Assembly: GCF_043195105.1 (NCBI RefSeq)
Contig: NZ_JBAFWO010000010.1
DNA length: 64,000 nt
Reading direction: 5' to 3' (one strand)
Origin: NCEH01 sp002257205
GTDB lineage: Bacteria; Pseudomonadota; Alphaproteobacteria; Rhizobiales; Xanthobacteraceae
The notes below the pieces were generated by a model that worked only from the letters and a program-made list of their open reading frames with translations, did no database searches and was not told where the DNA came from. Positions 25,824 through 34,695 of this stretch are shown here, piece by piece. The first letter of the stretch is position 1; every line of letters begins with the position of its first letter. The position numbers were made by a program, and so were the translations under genes.

Positions 25824-26336
25824 TCTTATTGTCCCTCGGAATTCGCGGCCGGACGAGTAGCTAAGATGGTGCGTCACGCAGCGGCACGGGTGGAAGGCGT
25901 GTTTTCTTATTGGCTCCGGGTCCGACGAAATTCGATTTCGACGTGAGAGCGCGAGTGGACAGACTTGCAGACAGACTTTTCGGTTGTGGTTCGCAGTCTG
26001 CCGGCCGCAAAAATCTGTCACGAAAAAAATTCATTCACAAGTGTAAAATTTGGTCAGATTGCTCATCTAAAGTGCTGCCCATTCACGGATCGCCGTCTAC
26101 GCTAAGCGGAGCTCGATCAAACGGGGCAGATGGATTAAAATTTTCGTTTAAATTAAATGATATAAATAAGCTAGTCCGGCGTTTCATCCGCTTTCGCACA
26201 CCTGGCCGACATGCGCTCCAGGCACCTGAAACCCATGGACAACGGCTTTTCCCTTGCCTAGGTTGAATTCACAAATGTAAAAATATTGAATAATTTTTCA
26301 CAGTTATGATCTCGCTTTCCAGTGAGGGAGACGGAC
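25824..26336. other. Divergent intergenic region, AT-rich, with a repeated 15-mer
   Basis: 513 nt between the binding-protein gene (minus) and the flavoprotein gene (plus). No gene seen. It is AT-rich from about 26010 to 26310 and must hold both promoters. TTCACAAGTGTAAAA (26034-26048) and TTCACAAATGTAAAA (26268-26282) are direct repeats 234 nt apart, one near each gene; TTTTTCACAG (26294-26303) is a possible third half-site. Confidence 0.5.
26034..26282. promoter_or_regulatory. Paired TTCACAARTGTAAAA sites between divergent catabolic genes
   Basis: Two 15-mers differing at one base sit at the two ends of this span. They resemble the perfect palindrome at 12814-12829. Placement near each of two divergent start sites suggests operators for a common regulator, perhaps one of the XRE-cupin or AraC-type proteins in the region. 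This is inference from recurrence. Confidence 0.4.
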
Positions 26337-28820
26337 GTGGTTGAGTTTCCGCAGCAGGCGCAAGTCATTATCGTGGGCGGCGGCATCGTGGGATGCAGCA
26401 TTGCCTATCACCTGACGCTCCGAGGCTATCGGGATGTGGTCCTGCTTGAAAGAAAGCAACTTACATCGGGCACCACCTGGCACGCGGCCGGATTGGTCGG
26501 CCAATTGCGCGCGACCCACAATCTGACTCGCCTCGCCCAGTATACGACCCAATTGTACGCATCCCTGGAACGGGACTCCGGCCAAGCAACTGGCTTTCTC
26601 CAGATCGGCTCCCTTGCCCTAGCGAATAATGAGGAGCGCTTCGAGGAACTCAAGCGAGGCGCCTCCATGGCGCGCTGCTTTGGCCTAGACGTGAACGTGC
26701 TAACCCCTCAGCAGGCCCTCGACCTGTGGCCGCTGATGAATGTCTCCGATCTTGTCGGCGCGGTCCATCTCCCCAAGGACGGTCAGACCAACCCCATCGA
26801 TACGACCCAAGCCCTCGCGAAGGCCGCCCGGAACGGCGGCGCGCGGATCTTCGAGAATGTCGCCGTCACGCAGATCCTTGTCGAGCAGGGGCGCGCGTCC
26901 GGGGTGCGTACGACGCACGGAGACATGAGGGCCGAATTCGTGGTCAATGCCGCCGGCATGTGGGCTCACGGGCTCGGCGCGGCCGCCGGCACCACCGTTC
27001 CCCTGCATGCCGCCGAGCATTTCTATATTGTGACCGAGGCAATTCCCGGCTTGCCGAAGCATCTCCCGGTGCTGCGCGACGGCGATGCCTGCAGCTATTT
27101 CAAGGAAGATGCGGGCAAGTTGCTGGTGGGCTGGTTCGAGCCGGTCGCCAAGCCCTGGGGCATGATGGGGATTCCCGAGAGCTTCTCGTTCGATCAACTG
27201 CCGGATGACCTGGAACATATCGAGCCCTTGCTCGAAGCCGCCATCCATCGCGTGCCAGCCCTAGGGCAGGCCGGGATCCAGCTCTTCTTCAACGGGCCGG
27301 AAAGCTTCACGCCCGATGATCGTTATCTGCTCGGCGAGACACCCGAGGTGCGGAACCTGTTCGTGGCTGCGGGCTTCAATTCCATCGGCATCCAGTCCGC
27401 CGGGGGCGCGGGTAAGGTCCTGGCTGACTGGATCGTCGACGGGCACCCACCCATGGACCTATGGGACGTCGATATTCGCCGCGCCATGCCCTTCCAGCGC
27501 AATCGGACCTATCTCAAAGACCGTACGGTCGAGGCTCTGGGCCTTCTTTACGCCATGCATTGGCCGTTCCGCCAGCCGGAGACAGCGCGTGGCGTCAGGC
27601 GCTCCGCCCTGCATGACCGTCTCAAGGCGAGCGGGGCCTGCTTCGGCGAAGTCGCGGGATGGGAGCGGCCAAACTGGTACGCACCCAAAGGGGTTGCCGC
27701 CGAATATCGCTACAGCTTCGGGCGTCAGAACTGGTTCGAGCATTCCGCGGCCGAACATCGCGCTGTCAGAAACAACGTCGGCCTATTCGACCAGTCTTCG
27801 TTCGGTAAATATACCGTGGAAGGTGGCGATGCAGAAATCGTGCTCAATCGCGTTTGTGCCAATGATGTCTCAGTCCCCGTCGGACAGATCGTCTATACGC
27901 AATGGCTGAACGCGCGCGGCGGCATCGAGGCGGACCTTACTGTCACGCGCGAGGCGGAGGAACGCTTCCTCGTGGTGACGGCGGCGGCGACCCAGACCCG
28001 AGACCTCGCCTGGCTCCGCCGCCATATGCCCCAGGACGCGCGGGCGGTCGCCGTGGATGTCACGTCGGCCTATGCGGTCCTAGGCATCATGGGTCCGAAA
28101 TCGCGCGATCTGCTATCGCGCCTGACCGACGCCGATCTGTCCAATGAAGCGTTCCCGTTCGCCACCTCGCGCATGATCGACCTCGGTTATGCCCGGGTGC
28201 GCGCCAGCCGCATCACATATGTGGGCGAATTGGGATGGGAGCTTTATGTGCCAACGGAATTCGCCCAGGGCGTCTTCGATGTGATCGCGGCGGAGGGACC
28301 GGCCGTGGGCCTGTGCCTCGCGGGCTACCACGCGATGAATTCGCTACGCACCGAGAAGGCGTATCGGCATTGGGGCCACGACATCACGGACGAGGACACG
28401 CCGCTGGAAGCCGGCCTCGGCTTCGCGATCGCCTGGGAAAAGGCGGGCGGCTTCATCGGGCGCGATGCCCTGCTGCGCCAGAGAGAGCGGGGACTGAAGC
28501 GCCGGCTGGTCAATGTGGCGCTGTCTGATCCCGGCAAGCTTCTCTATCACAACGAGCCTATCTGGCGGGATGGCGTGCTGGTCGGGCGCATCACCTCCGG
28601 CATGTTTGGACATACGATCGGCAAGCCGCTGGGCATGGGCTACATAGAAAACGCGCAAGGCTTCGCGACTGTGGCCTTCGTCAAGGAAGGCCGCTATGAG
28701 ATCGAGGTTGCGGGAGAACGCATTCCCGCGGACGTCCAGCTGCGTCCATTCTATGACCCGGCCAACCTCCGGGTGAAGGATACGCCGCAGAAGGCCCTGC
28801 GGGTCGCGCGTATCGGATAG
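26337..28820 (+). CDS. Dimethylglycine/sarcosine dehydrogenase-like flavoprotein (DAO domain plus GcvT domain)
   Basis: About 827 residues. I take the GTG at 26337, placed 7 nt after AGGGAG; a GTG at 26322 would overlap that site. The N-terminal half is a D-amino-acid-oxidase fold with FAD motif QVIIVGGGIVGCSIAYHL and ERKQLTSGTTWHAAGLVGQL, whose TWHAAG His is the usual site of covalent FAD. The C-terminal half (about 420-827) is a folate-binding GcvT-like domain: GLFDQSSFGKYTVEG, AVLGIMGPKSRDLLS, YVGELGWELYVP and GFIGRDALL. Such enzymes demethylate dimethylglycine or sarcosine and load the one-carbon unit on tetrahydrofolate. The substrate could be another N-methyl amine. It is divergent from the second importer operon. 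Confidence 0.88.
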   Translation: MVEFPQQAQVIIVGGGIVGCSIAYHLTLRGYRDVVLLERKQLTSGTTWHAAGLVGQLRATHNLTRLAQYTTQLYASLERDSGQATGFLQIGSLALANNEERFEELKRGASMARCFGLDVNVLTPQQALDLWPLMNVSDLVGAVHLPKDGQTNPIDTTQALAKAARNGGARIFENVAVTQILVEQGRASGVRTTHGDMRAEFVVNAAGMWAHGLGAAAGTTVPLHAAEHFYIVTEAIPGLPKHLPVLRDGDACSYFKEDAGKLLVGWFEPVAKPWGMMGIPESFSFDQLPDDLEHIEPLLEAAIHRVPALGQAGIQLFFNGPESFTPDDRYLLGETPEVRNLFVAAGFNSIGIQSAGGAGKVLADWIVDGHPPMDLWDVDIRRAMPFQRNRTYLKDRTVEALGLLYAMHWPFRQPETARGVRRSALHDRLKASGACFGEVAGWERPNWYAPKGVAAEYRYSFGRQNWFEHSAAEHRAVRNNVGLFDQSSFGKYTVEGGDAEIVLNRVCANDVSVPVGQIVYTQWLNARGGIEADLTVTREAEERFLVVTAAATQTRDLAWLRRHMPQDARAVAVDVTSAYAVLGIMGPKSRDLLSRLTDADLSNEAFPFATSRMIDLGYARVRASRITYVGELGWELYVPTEFAQGVFDVIAAEGPAVGLCLAGYHAMNSLRTEKAYRHWGHDITDEDTPLEAGLGFAIAWEKAGGFIGRDALLRQRERGLKRRLVNVALSDPGKLLYHNEPIWRDGVLVGRITSGMFGHTIGKPLGMGYIENAQGFATVAFVKEGRYEIEVAGERIPADVQLRPFYDPANLRVKDTPQKALRVARIG

Positions 28821-28908
28821 GCGCAAGCCTGAACACCAGCCACAGGGCGCGTCCATCCCGACGCCGTTCCTGCGCCGGGAACATCGGCATCGTCCGCGCG
28901 GTGTTCCC

Positions 28909-29457
28909 TCAGAAGGTCGGCGGGGTGCAAGCGCTGATCACCTCGCAGGCGTGCGGGCCGACGCAGCGGAAGCGATGCGGGCGGCGGCTTTCGAAATAAT
29001 AAGCATCGCCCGCACCGAGAATGCGCCGCTCTTCGTCCACCGTGACCTCCAGCCGGCCGCTGAGCACGATGCCGCCCTCCTCCCCTTCATGCACCAGGGG
29101 CACGCGCCCGGTGTCGGCGCCGGGCTCGTAGCGCTCCTTCAGGATCTGCAGGGCACGGCCGAACAGATTGTCGCCGATCTGCCGGTAGGAGATGGGCCCC
29201 TTGCCGATCTCCACCAGTTCCTCGGCCTGATAGAAGGCCTTGGCGGGCTTGTCCGGCGCGATGGCGAAGAATTCCGCAAGGCCGATGGGGATGCCGTCGA
29301 GGATGCGCTTCAGCGCGCCGACCGACGGGTTCACGGTGTTGGATTCGATCAGGGAGACGGAGGAGTTCGTCACCCCGGCCCGCTTCGCCAGGGCGCGTTG
29401 CGACAAGCCATGGCGCATGCGGACGAAGCGCAGACGCGCGCCGACATCGACAGTCAT
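28909..29457 (-). CDS. XRE-cupin transcriptional regulator (PuuR-like)
   Basis: 182 residues; the ATG at 29457 is preceded by an adjacent GTG that could also serve. HTH: VGARLRFVRMRHGLSQRALA, KRAGVTNSSVSLIESNTVNP. The cupin part has GRVPLVHEGEEGGIVLSGRL, RRILGAGDAYYFESRRPHRF. Close in layout to PuuR, the repressor of putrescine catabolism. It is divergent from the aminotransferase at 29592 (135 nt between) and convergent with the flavoprotein at 26337, so the aminotransferase is its probable target. Confidence 0.88.
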   Translation of the reverse strand: MTVDVGARLRFVRMRHGLSQRALAKRAGVTNSSVSLIESNTVNPSVGALKRILDGIPIGLAEFFAIAPDKPAKAFYQAEELVEIGKGPISYRQIGDNLFGRALQILKERYEPGADTGRVPLVHEGEEGGIVLSGRLEVTVDEERRILGAGDAYYFESRRPHRFRCVGPHACEVISACTPPTF

Positions 29458-29591
29458 CACAATGCCCGTTTCAGGTGTTCTCGATCAGCAACATCCTGCC
29501 TATCGGTACAATAAAATCAACAGGTTAATTAGATAAAGAAAAGGACTTGTTGGCCCTTGGGAAACGTGGCCCTGCTCGGGAAACAGGAGTC

Positions 29592-30947
29592 ATGCCCATG
29601 AATGTCGTCGCGCCCGCCCCCCGGGGGCACAATGCCTCGCTTGATGCCTATTGGATGCCCTTCACCGCCAACCGCCAGTTCAAGGCGGCGCCCCGCCTCC
29701 TGGCCCGGGCGGAAGGCATGTATTACACGACCATCGACGGCGGAAAGGTGCTGGACGGCACGGCCGGCCTCTGGTGCGTGAATGCCGGGCACGGGCGGAA
29801 AAGCATCGCCGATGCGGTCCAGCGCCAGTTGACGACGCTCGACTACGCGCCCTCCTTCCAGATGGGGCATCCCATTGCCTTCGTGTTCGCCGACCGGCTC
29901 GCCTCCATGGCGCCGGGCGGGCCGGAGGCCGGCTTGGACCGCGTGTTCTTCACCGGTTCTGGTTCGGAATCGGTGGATACGGCACTCAAGATCGCACTCG
30001 CCTACCAGCGTGCCATCGGCCAGGGAACGCGCACCCGGCTGATCGGCCGGGAACGCGGCTATCACGGGGTCGGCTTCGGCGGCATTTCCGTGGGCGGGCT
30101 GGTCAATAATCGCCGCGCCTTCGCGCCGCAATTGCCAGGCGTCGATCATCTGCGGCACACGCACGATCCCGTCCGCAACAGGTTCGTGAAGGGCCTGCCG
30201 GAGTATGGCGCGGATCTGGCCGACGATCTGGAGCGAATGGTCGCCCTGCACGGCGCCGACACCATCGCCGCGGTGATCATCGAGCCCGTGGCCGGCTCAA
30301 CCGGCGTCTTGCTGCCGCCCAAGGGCTATCTCGAGCGGTTGCGCGCCATCACCGAGCGCCATGGCATCCTGCTCATCTTCGATGAGGTCATCACCGGGTT
30401 CGGACGCCTCGGCACGCCCTTCGCCACCGATTATTTCGGCGTGGTGCCGGACCTCGTCACCACGGCAAAGGGATTGACCAACGGCGCGGTCCCCATGGGC
30501 GCGGTGTTCGCCAGCCGCAAGGTGCATGACGCGCTCATGCAGGGGCCGGAGGAGGCGATCGAGCTGTTCCACGGCTACACCTATTCCGGTCATCCGGTCG
30601 CCTGCGCGGCCGGCCTCGCCACGCTCGACATCTATGCGGCGGAGGGCCTCCTGACCCGTGGCGCGGAACTGGCCGATCTGTGGCAGGACACCATGCACGC
30701 CCTGCGCGCGGCGGCCCATGTCATCGATATCCGCACCATCGGTCTCGTCGCGGGGATCGAGCTCGACTCCCGTCCAGGTGCTGTCGGCGCGCGCGGCTAC
30801 GACGTGTTCGTGGATTGCCTCAGCAAGGGCCTGCTGGTCCGCGTGACGGGCGACATCATCGCCCTGTCCCCGCCGCTCATCGTCCAGCCCGACGAGATCG
30901 GACGCATGGCAGAAACCCTCGCGGCCGCCATCAACCGGGTCGCCTGA
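29592..30947 (+). CDS. Class III omega-aminotransferase (beta-alanine/omega-amino acid:pyruvate type)
   Basis: 451 residues from the ATG at 29592, after AGGAG. PLP fold type I. LDAYWMPFTANRQFKAAPRL is the typical N-terminus of omega-amino acid:pyruvate transaminases. GSGSESVDTALKIA binds PLP phosphate, IIEPVAGSTGV and LLIFDEVITGFGRLG carry the PLP-ring Asp, and VTTAKGLTNG holds the Schiff-base Lys. YSGHPVACAAGLA follows. It would transfer the terminal amino group of beta-alanine, a polyamine product or a similar compound to pyruvate. The PuuR-like regulator beside it and the importers nearby fit a role in amine degradation. Confidence 0.9.
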   Translation: MPMNVVAPAPRGHNASLDAYWMPFTANRQFKAAPRLLARAEGMYYTTIDGGKVLDGTAGLWCVNAGHGRKSIADAVQRQLTTLDYAPSFQMGHPIAFVFADRLASMAPGGPEAGLDRVFFTGSGSESVDTALKIALAYQRAIGQGTRTRLIGRERGYHGVGFGGISVGGLVNNRRAFAPQLPGVDHLRHTHDPVRNRFVKGLPEYGADLADDLERMVALHGADTIAAVIIEPVAGSTGVLLPPKGYLERLRAITERHGILLIFDEVITGFGRLGTPFATDYFGVVPDLVTTAKGLTNGAVPMGAVFASRKVHDALMQGPEEAIELFHGYTYSGHPVACAAGLATLDIYAAEGLLTRGAELADLWQDTMHALRAAAHVIDIRTIGLVAGIELDSRPGAVGARGYDVFVDCLSKGLLVRVTGDIIALSPPLIVQPDEIGRMAETLAAAINRVA

Positions 30948-31994
30948 TCTGGGGCGGGCCCCGACGGTGCTGTCGTAACCCTTGCCGGCCAGCCGGATGT
31001 CGCCCGCGCCGAGGCCGTCCCGAGATGGCCGATCGCACTCCTGACCGGGAGGCGGAAGAAACGCCGGCCGGCCGGCGATCCGGCTCTGGTGCGGTTCGAA
31101 CCCGGCCGGCCGGACCTTCCCGTCGTGGTCTTCGTCATAGGTGGAGCGGTGCTCGGGCGGACCGTGCAGACACTGAAGCGCCTCAGGCAAACCGCAGCGG
31201 ACGTCGCCGGCGAGGTCTCGCGCCTGATGGCGTAGAAAAATCGTTCGACCCGGCGCAAGCGGGGCGACGCGGCGCATATGGGCGCGCGTCCCAGCCCCAT
31301 TGCTCAGCCGCGCGCGGCGCGCACCGGCGCCGCCGGGCCGGCCATCATACGGGCGCTGTGCCATTGGCCGGTTTCGATCAGCCCGGCCGCGATCTGCCGC
31401 ATCAGATCCTTCACGCAAAGCGCCGCATAGCTCAAAGGCCGCGAGGCGCATCCTAACTACATCAACCCCACCTTCAACCCCACCCGTAGCTCCGGCTTTT
31501 GGCATCGACCTTGTCACCAAGGGCCGAGTGCGCCCGGCGCTTCTCGCCGTCGTGGTGACGCCGTCACGTTCGAGGTCGCGCAGATGCGCACCACGGCGCC
31601 AAGCGCGCCAACGGAGGCTTGCTATGTGGCCTTCATGTCGGCGGTGGTGCCGTGCAAGCGGCTCTCCGCCGCCAATTGGTCGAGCGTATTGCACATGCTC
31701 TTGTCCTTCGCCGTGATCAGATACACGGAGAATGGGGTGTATATGATCTTCGCGGCGGCGGGACCCCGTCACTTCGGGAAGTGACGGGTGCGGCAATATA
31801 AGTCGCATTCCGCCTTGACCCTGCGGGAGGGGGCCCGGATAAATCTTCTTCTCTCTGTGGAAGCAGCCTCGTGGATCAACCGAAACGGATGATACCCATC
31901 TGTTTTGAAAAACTGATCCACCGGATCAAAGAGTTGTGGTGCGACCGTGACAGAAGGGTTCCACCTGTCGCGGTCGAACCACAAGGATGGACAA
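30948..31994. other. About 1 kb without a convincing gene; possible transposase debris and a hairpin
   Basis: GC-rich to about 31700. On the minus strand at about 30965-31080 a frame with good codon use reads PPGQECDRP and GAGDIRLAGKGYDS. This loosely resembles the GQ..D / DKGYDS region of IS5-type DDE transposases, but nothing around it supports a whole gene. On the plus strand a short frame ends VQTLKRLRQTAADVAGEVSR LMA at 31235; unrecognised. A perfect hairpin lies at 31765-31788. The ribosome-binding site of the next gene (AAGGATGG) is at its end. Confidence 0.35.
31765..31788. repeat. 11-bp perfect hairpin upstream of the LuxR-hydrolase fusion gene
   Basis: CCCGTCACTTC-GG-GAAGTGACGGG. 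No T-run follows, so it is either a protein-binding palindrome or a weak stop. It lies about 205 nt before the start of the next gene. Confidence 0.55.
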
Positions 31995-33605
31995 ATGCGA
32001 AGCAGCAGAAGCGAGGTGCATTACATCCGTCTGGTCGACGAAATAGAGGCTTCGCTCGACGACCCCGGTGGCATCGAGAAGCTTGCCTCCCATCTCGAAG
32101 GTCTGCCGGAGATACTGCGCAACCTCGACCGGCCCTTGCCTGATGGCGGTCGGATGCTCCTGATGATCGACCCGCTGGGGATCGTCATCAGCCAGAACGC
32201 AGCGGCCGCAAAGGCGCTGGGCCTGTCGATCGGTGCATCGGTCGCCGAAGCGGCCCTCACGCCCCAGGCTCTGCCGGCATTTCTGGATATGTTGGGATGT
32301 GGGAAGGGGCCAGCTCCACTCGCTGTGGCAGCCCGTGCCGGGCATTCGCTATTTCTGCTGGGCTCGCAGCCCGAGGCCGGGGGACCCATCTCGCTGGCGG
32401 AGGTCCGCCGCGGGATCGGCCGGCACGTCCTGAACCGGCTGGCGGACGCGATCAACTTGATACCCTCGGAGACCGAAGTGCTGGCGGGACTGATGGACGG
32501 CAAGTCCATCGACCAGATCGCCGCCGCCCTGTCGCGCAAGGAGGGGACGGCGCGCCAGCAGGTCAAGTCAATCATGGCCAAGATGGGGGTCAATTCCCAG
32601 ACCCAGCTCATCTCGACGGCTTACGCGCTCTCGCTGATGTTCGAGCGCACCCAGTCGCCGGCTCGCGGCATCGCCGGCGCCCAGGGGACAACCTTTGACA
32701 TGCCCGGGGCGACGCTGTTCGACAGCCGACATGGTCAACTGGGCCTTCACTGCTTTGGCGCCGAGGATGGCATGCCGGTTCTCCTGTTCCACGGCGCGAT
32801 CTTCGGCATCGCCGGCCATGCCGAGTTTCGGCGGGCCGCCGACATGCTGGGGCTTTGCATCATCGCTCCCGAGCGGCCCGGCTTCGGGCATACGCGATTG
32901 CCCGACGAAGCGGACCCGGTGGAACTGGCCTGCGCGCAGGCGCTGGATGTTCTTGACGCGCTCGGCAAGTCGCGCGTTGTCGTGCTGGCCCATGACATCG
33001 GAACCCGCTTTGCCGCGCGCCTCGCCCGCCTTGCGCCCGAACGCGTCGCCGCCGTTGTGGCCGCCTCGACGACGCCGCCCATGCAGACCTGGGCCCAGAC
33101 CGCCGGCATGCCCACCCGTCACCGGGTGAATGCATGGGCGGCGCAGAACCTTCCGGGCCTGATGGACAAGATCGTCGGCCTCGGCCTGTCGCAGATTGCC
33201 CGCCAGGGCATCGACGTGCTGCCGAAGCTGGTCTTCGACGGCTGCGATTTCGATCAGGACATTCTGCGCCGGCCGGACTGCCAGGCGGCCCTTCAGGATG
33301 GGTTCCATCTCGCATGGTCGCAACAGGGGGCGGGCTTTCGCAGCGACATGCGGCTGACCAATGAAGACTGGCGCCCGGAAGCCATCCAGGTCTCGGTCCC
33401 GTTCCACTGCCTGCACGGCACGCAGAATCTCACGGTCTCGGGTCGAGCGGTCATGGAACTTGCGGCCGAGATGCCGCACGGCCGCTTCCGGGCGATCGAG
33501 CACGGCGGTCACTCCCTCCCGCTGAGCCATACCGCCGTCATCCTGCGGCATGTGCTGGCGGCGGGACACAAGACCGGGCTGGGACTGGACACGCTCGACC
33601 CCTGA
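31995..33605 (+). CDS. LuxR-type HTH regulator fused to an alpha/beta hydrolase
   Basis: 536 residues; ATG at 31995 after AAGGATGG. Three parts are visible. Residues 55-120 resemble a PAS-like sensor (MLLMIDPLGIVISQNAAAAK). Residues 157-215 are a LuxR-type HTH: PSETEVLAGLMDGKSIDQIA, AALSRKEGTARQQVKSIMAK. Residues 245-525 are an alpha/beta hydrolase: VLLFHGAIFG, APERPGFGHTRLP, the elbow VVVLAHDIGTRFA and a C-terminal HGGHSLPLSH. At the nucleophile position there is Asp334 instead of Ser, as in epoxide hydrolases and dehalogenases. It may be a transcription factor whose hydrolase fold senses or degrades its ligand. It precedes the membrane/VWA locus on the same strand with a 106-nt gap. Confidence 0.82.
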   Translation: MRSSRSEVHYIRLVDEIEASLDDPGGIEKLASHLEGLPEILRNLDRPLPDGGRMLLMIDPLGIVISQNAAAAKALGLSIGASVAEAALTPQALPAFLDMLGCGKGPAPLAVAARAGHSLFLLGSQPEAGGPISLAEVRRGIGRHVLNRLADAINLIPSETEVLAGLMDGKSIDQIAAALSRKEGTARQQVKSIMAKMGVNSQTQLISTAYALSLMFERTQSPARGIAGAQGTTFDMPGATLFDSRHGQLGLHCFGAEDGMPVLLFHGAIFGIAGHAEFRRAADMLGLCIIAPERPGFGHTRLPDEADPVELACAQALDVLDALGKSRVVVLAHDIGTRFAARLARLAPERVAAVVAASTTPPMQTWAQTAGMPTRHRVNAWAAQNLPGLMDKIVGLGLSQIARQGIDVLPKLVFDGCDFDQDILRRPDCQAALQDGFHLAWSQQGAGFRSDMRLTNEDWRPEAIQVSVPFHCLHGTQNLTVSGRAVMELAAEMPHGRFRAIEHGGHSLPLSHTAVILRHVLAAGHKTGLGLDTLDP

Positions 33606-33711
33606 TCAGGAGCGGTACTGCCGAAAGGCAAGGCAATTTACCATTTGGTAGTTTTGCCCGCTTCCTGAATGCCCATAGGTTACCCGCGCGGCCACAGCGG
33701 GAAAATCGACA

Positions 33712-34695
33712 GTGTCAGCCTTCAAGGTCTCCACCTCGTTCGCCCTGATGGGCCGAACGGCGCCCTTCCTGTTCGTTCGCCTGATGGTCTATGTCGGCAT
33801 TGCCGCGGCCTATGTGCTGGCAACGGGTGTCGGGGCCGGCATCGGCTATGGCGTGGGCGCCTTTTGGGAGGATGAGAGCCGGCTGTCGGCCGGATTCTGG
33901 GGTGCGGCCGCCGGCTTCGGGCTGGTCGGGGCGGTGCTGTACCTGCTGCGCGAATACATCCTCTACATCGTCAAGGCCGGCCACATCGCGGTGATGGTCG
34001 AACTGTTGCGGGGCCGCGAGATTCCCGGCGGCCAAAGCCAGATCGCCCATGCCCGCGCCATGGTGGCGGAGCGCTTCGGCACTTCCAACGTGCTGTTCGG
34101 CATCGATCAACTGGTCAAGGGCGTGATCAATGCCGTAACGGGACTGCTGGAGGGGGTGCTGTCGATCCTGCCCCTTCCCGGTCTGGACCGGCTGGCCTCG
34201 ATCCTGCGCGCCTATCTGAGAATCGCTGTCGGGCTGATGGACGAGGTGATGCTCGCCCATTGCTTCGACAATCGCGGGCAGGACCCTTACACCGCCTCGC
34301 GCGCGGCGTTGGTGCTCTATGCCCAGAACGCGCGGCCGCTCATGACCAGCGCGGCGTGGGTGACGGCCTGGGTCTGGCTGTTCTCCCTTCTCGTCTTTCT
34401 GGTGATGCTGGCGCCGGCAGGGGCCGTCGCGTGGCTGATGCCGGGACAGGTTTCGGCGGGCGGCGTCGTCTTCGCCGCCCTGTTCGCGTGGTCGATCAAG
34501 GCCACCATTATCGAGCCCTTCGCCGTCGCCTGCATGCTGCAGGCCTATTTCAAAGTGACCGCGGGCCAGACACCCAATCCCGAATGGGAAGCGAAGCTCG
34601 ATCGCGCTTCCGACAAGTTCAAGGCCCTTGGCCAGCGCGCCTGCGCGTGGGTGGGTGGGCGCATGGGCTTTTCGGCCAAAGGAGAACCGACATGA
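33712..34695 (+). CDS. Multi-pass inner-membrane protein of unknown function
   Basis: 327 residues from a GTG start. There are about six hydrophobic segments: APFLFVRLMVYVGIAAAYVL, GFWGAAAGFGLVGAVLYLLR, then after a soluble stretch VWLFSLLVFLVMLAPAGAVA and GGVVFAALFAWSIKATIIEP. The central cytosolic part, HARAMVAERFGTSNVLFGID and MDEVMLAHCFDNRGQDPYTA, is amphipathic and well structured, and the C-terminus is charged. I do not recognise a named family; the shape resembles choline-transporter-like or stress-response membrane proteins. Its stop overlaps the ATG of the VWA gene by 4 bases, so the two are made together and likely work together. Confidence 0.8.
   Translation: MSAFKVSTSFALMGRTAPFLFVRLMVYVGIAAAYVLATGVGAGIGYGVGAFWEDESRLSAGFWGAAAGFGLVGAVLYLLREYILYIVKAGHIAVMVELLRGREIPGGQSQIAHARAMVAERFGTSNVLFGIDQLVKGVINAVTGLLEGVLSILPLPGLDRLASILRAYLRIAVGLMDEVMLAHCFDNRGQDPYTASRAALVLYAQNARPLMTSAAWVTAWVWLFSLLVFLVMLAPAGAVAWLMPGQVSAGGVVFAALFAWSIKATIIEPFAVACMLQAYFKVTAGQTPNPEWEAKLDRASDKFKALGQRACAWVGGRMGFSAKGEPT

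Noticed and set aside
31200..31300. VERFFYAIRR on the minus strand, like the end of IS5 transposases
   Set aside because: It would lie upstream, not downstream, of the GKGYDS-like segment at 30970, and the residues after it do not match. Probably chance.
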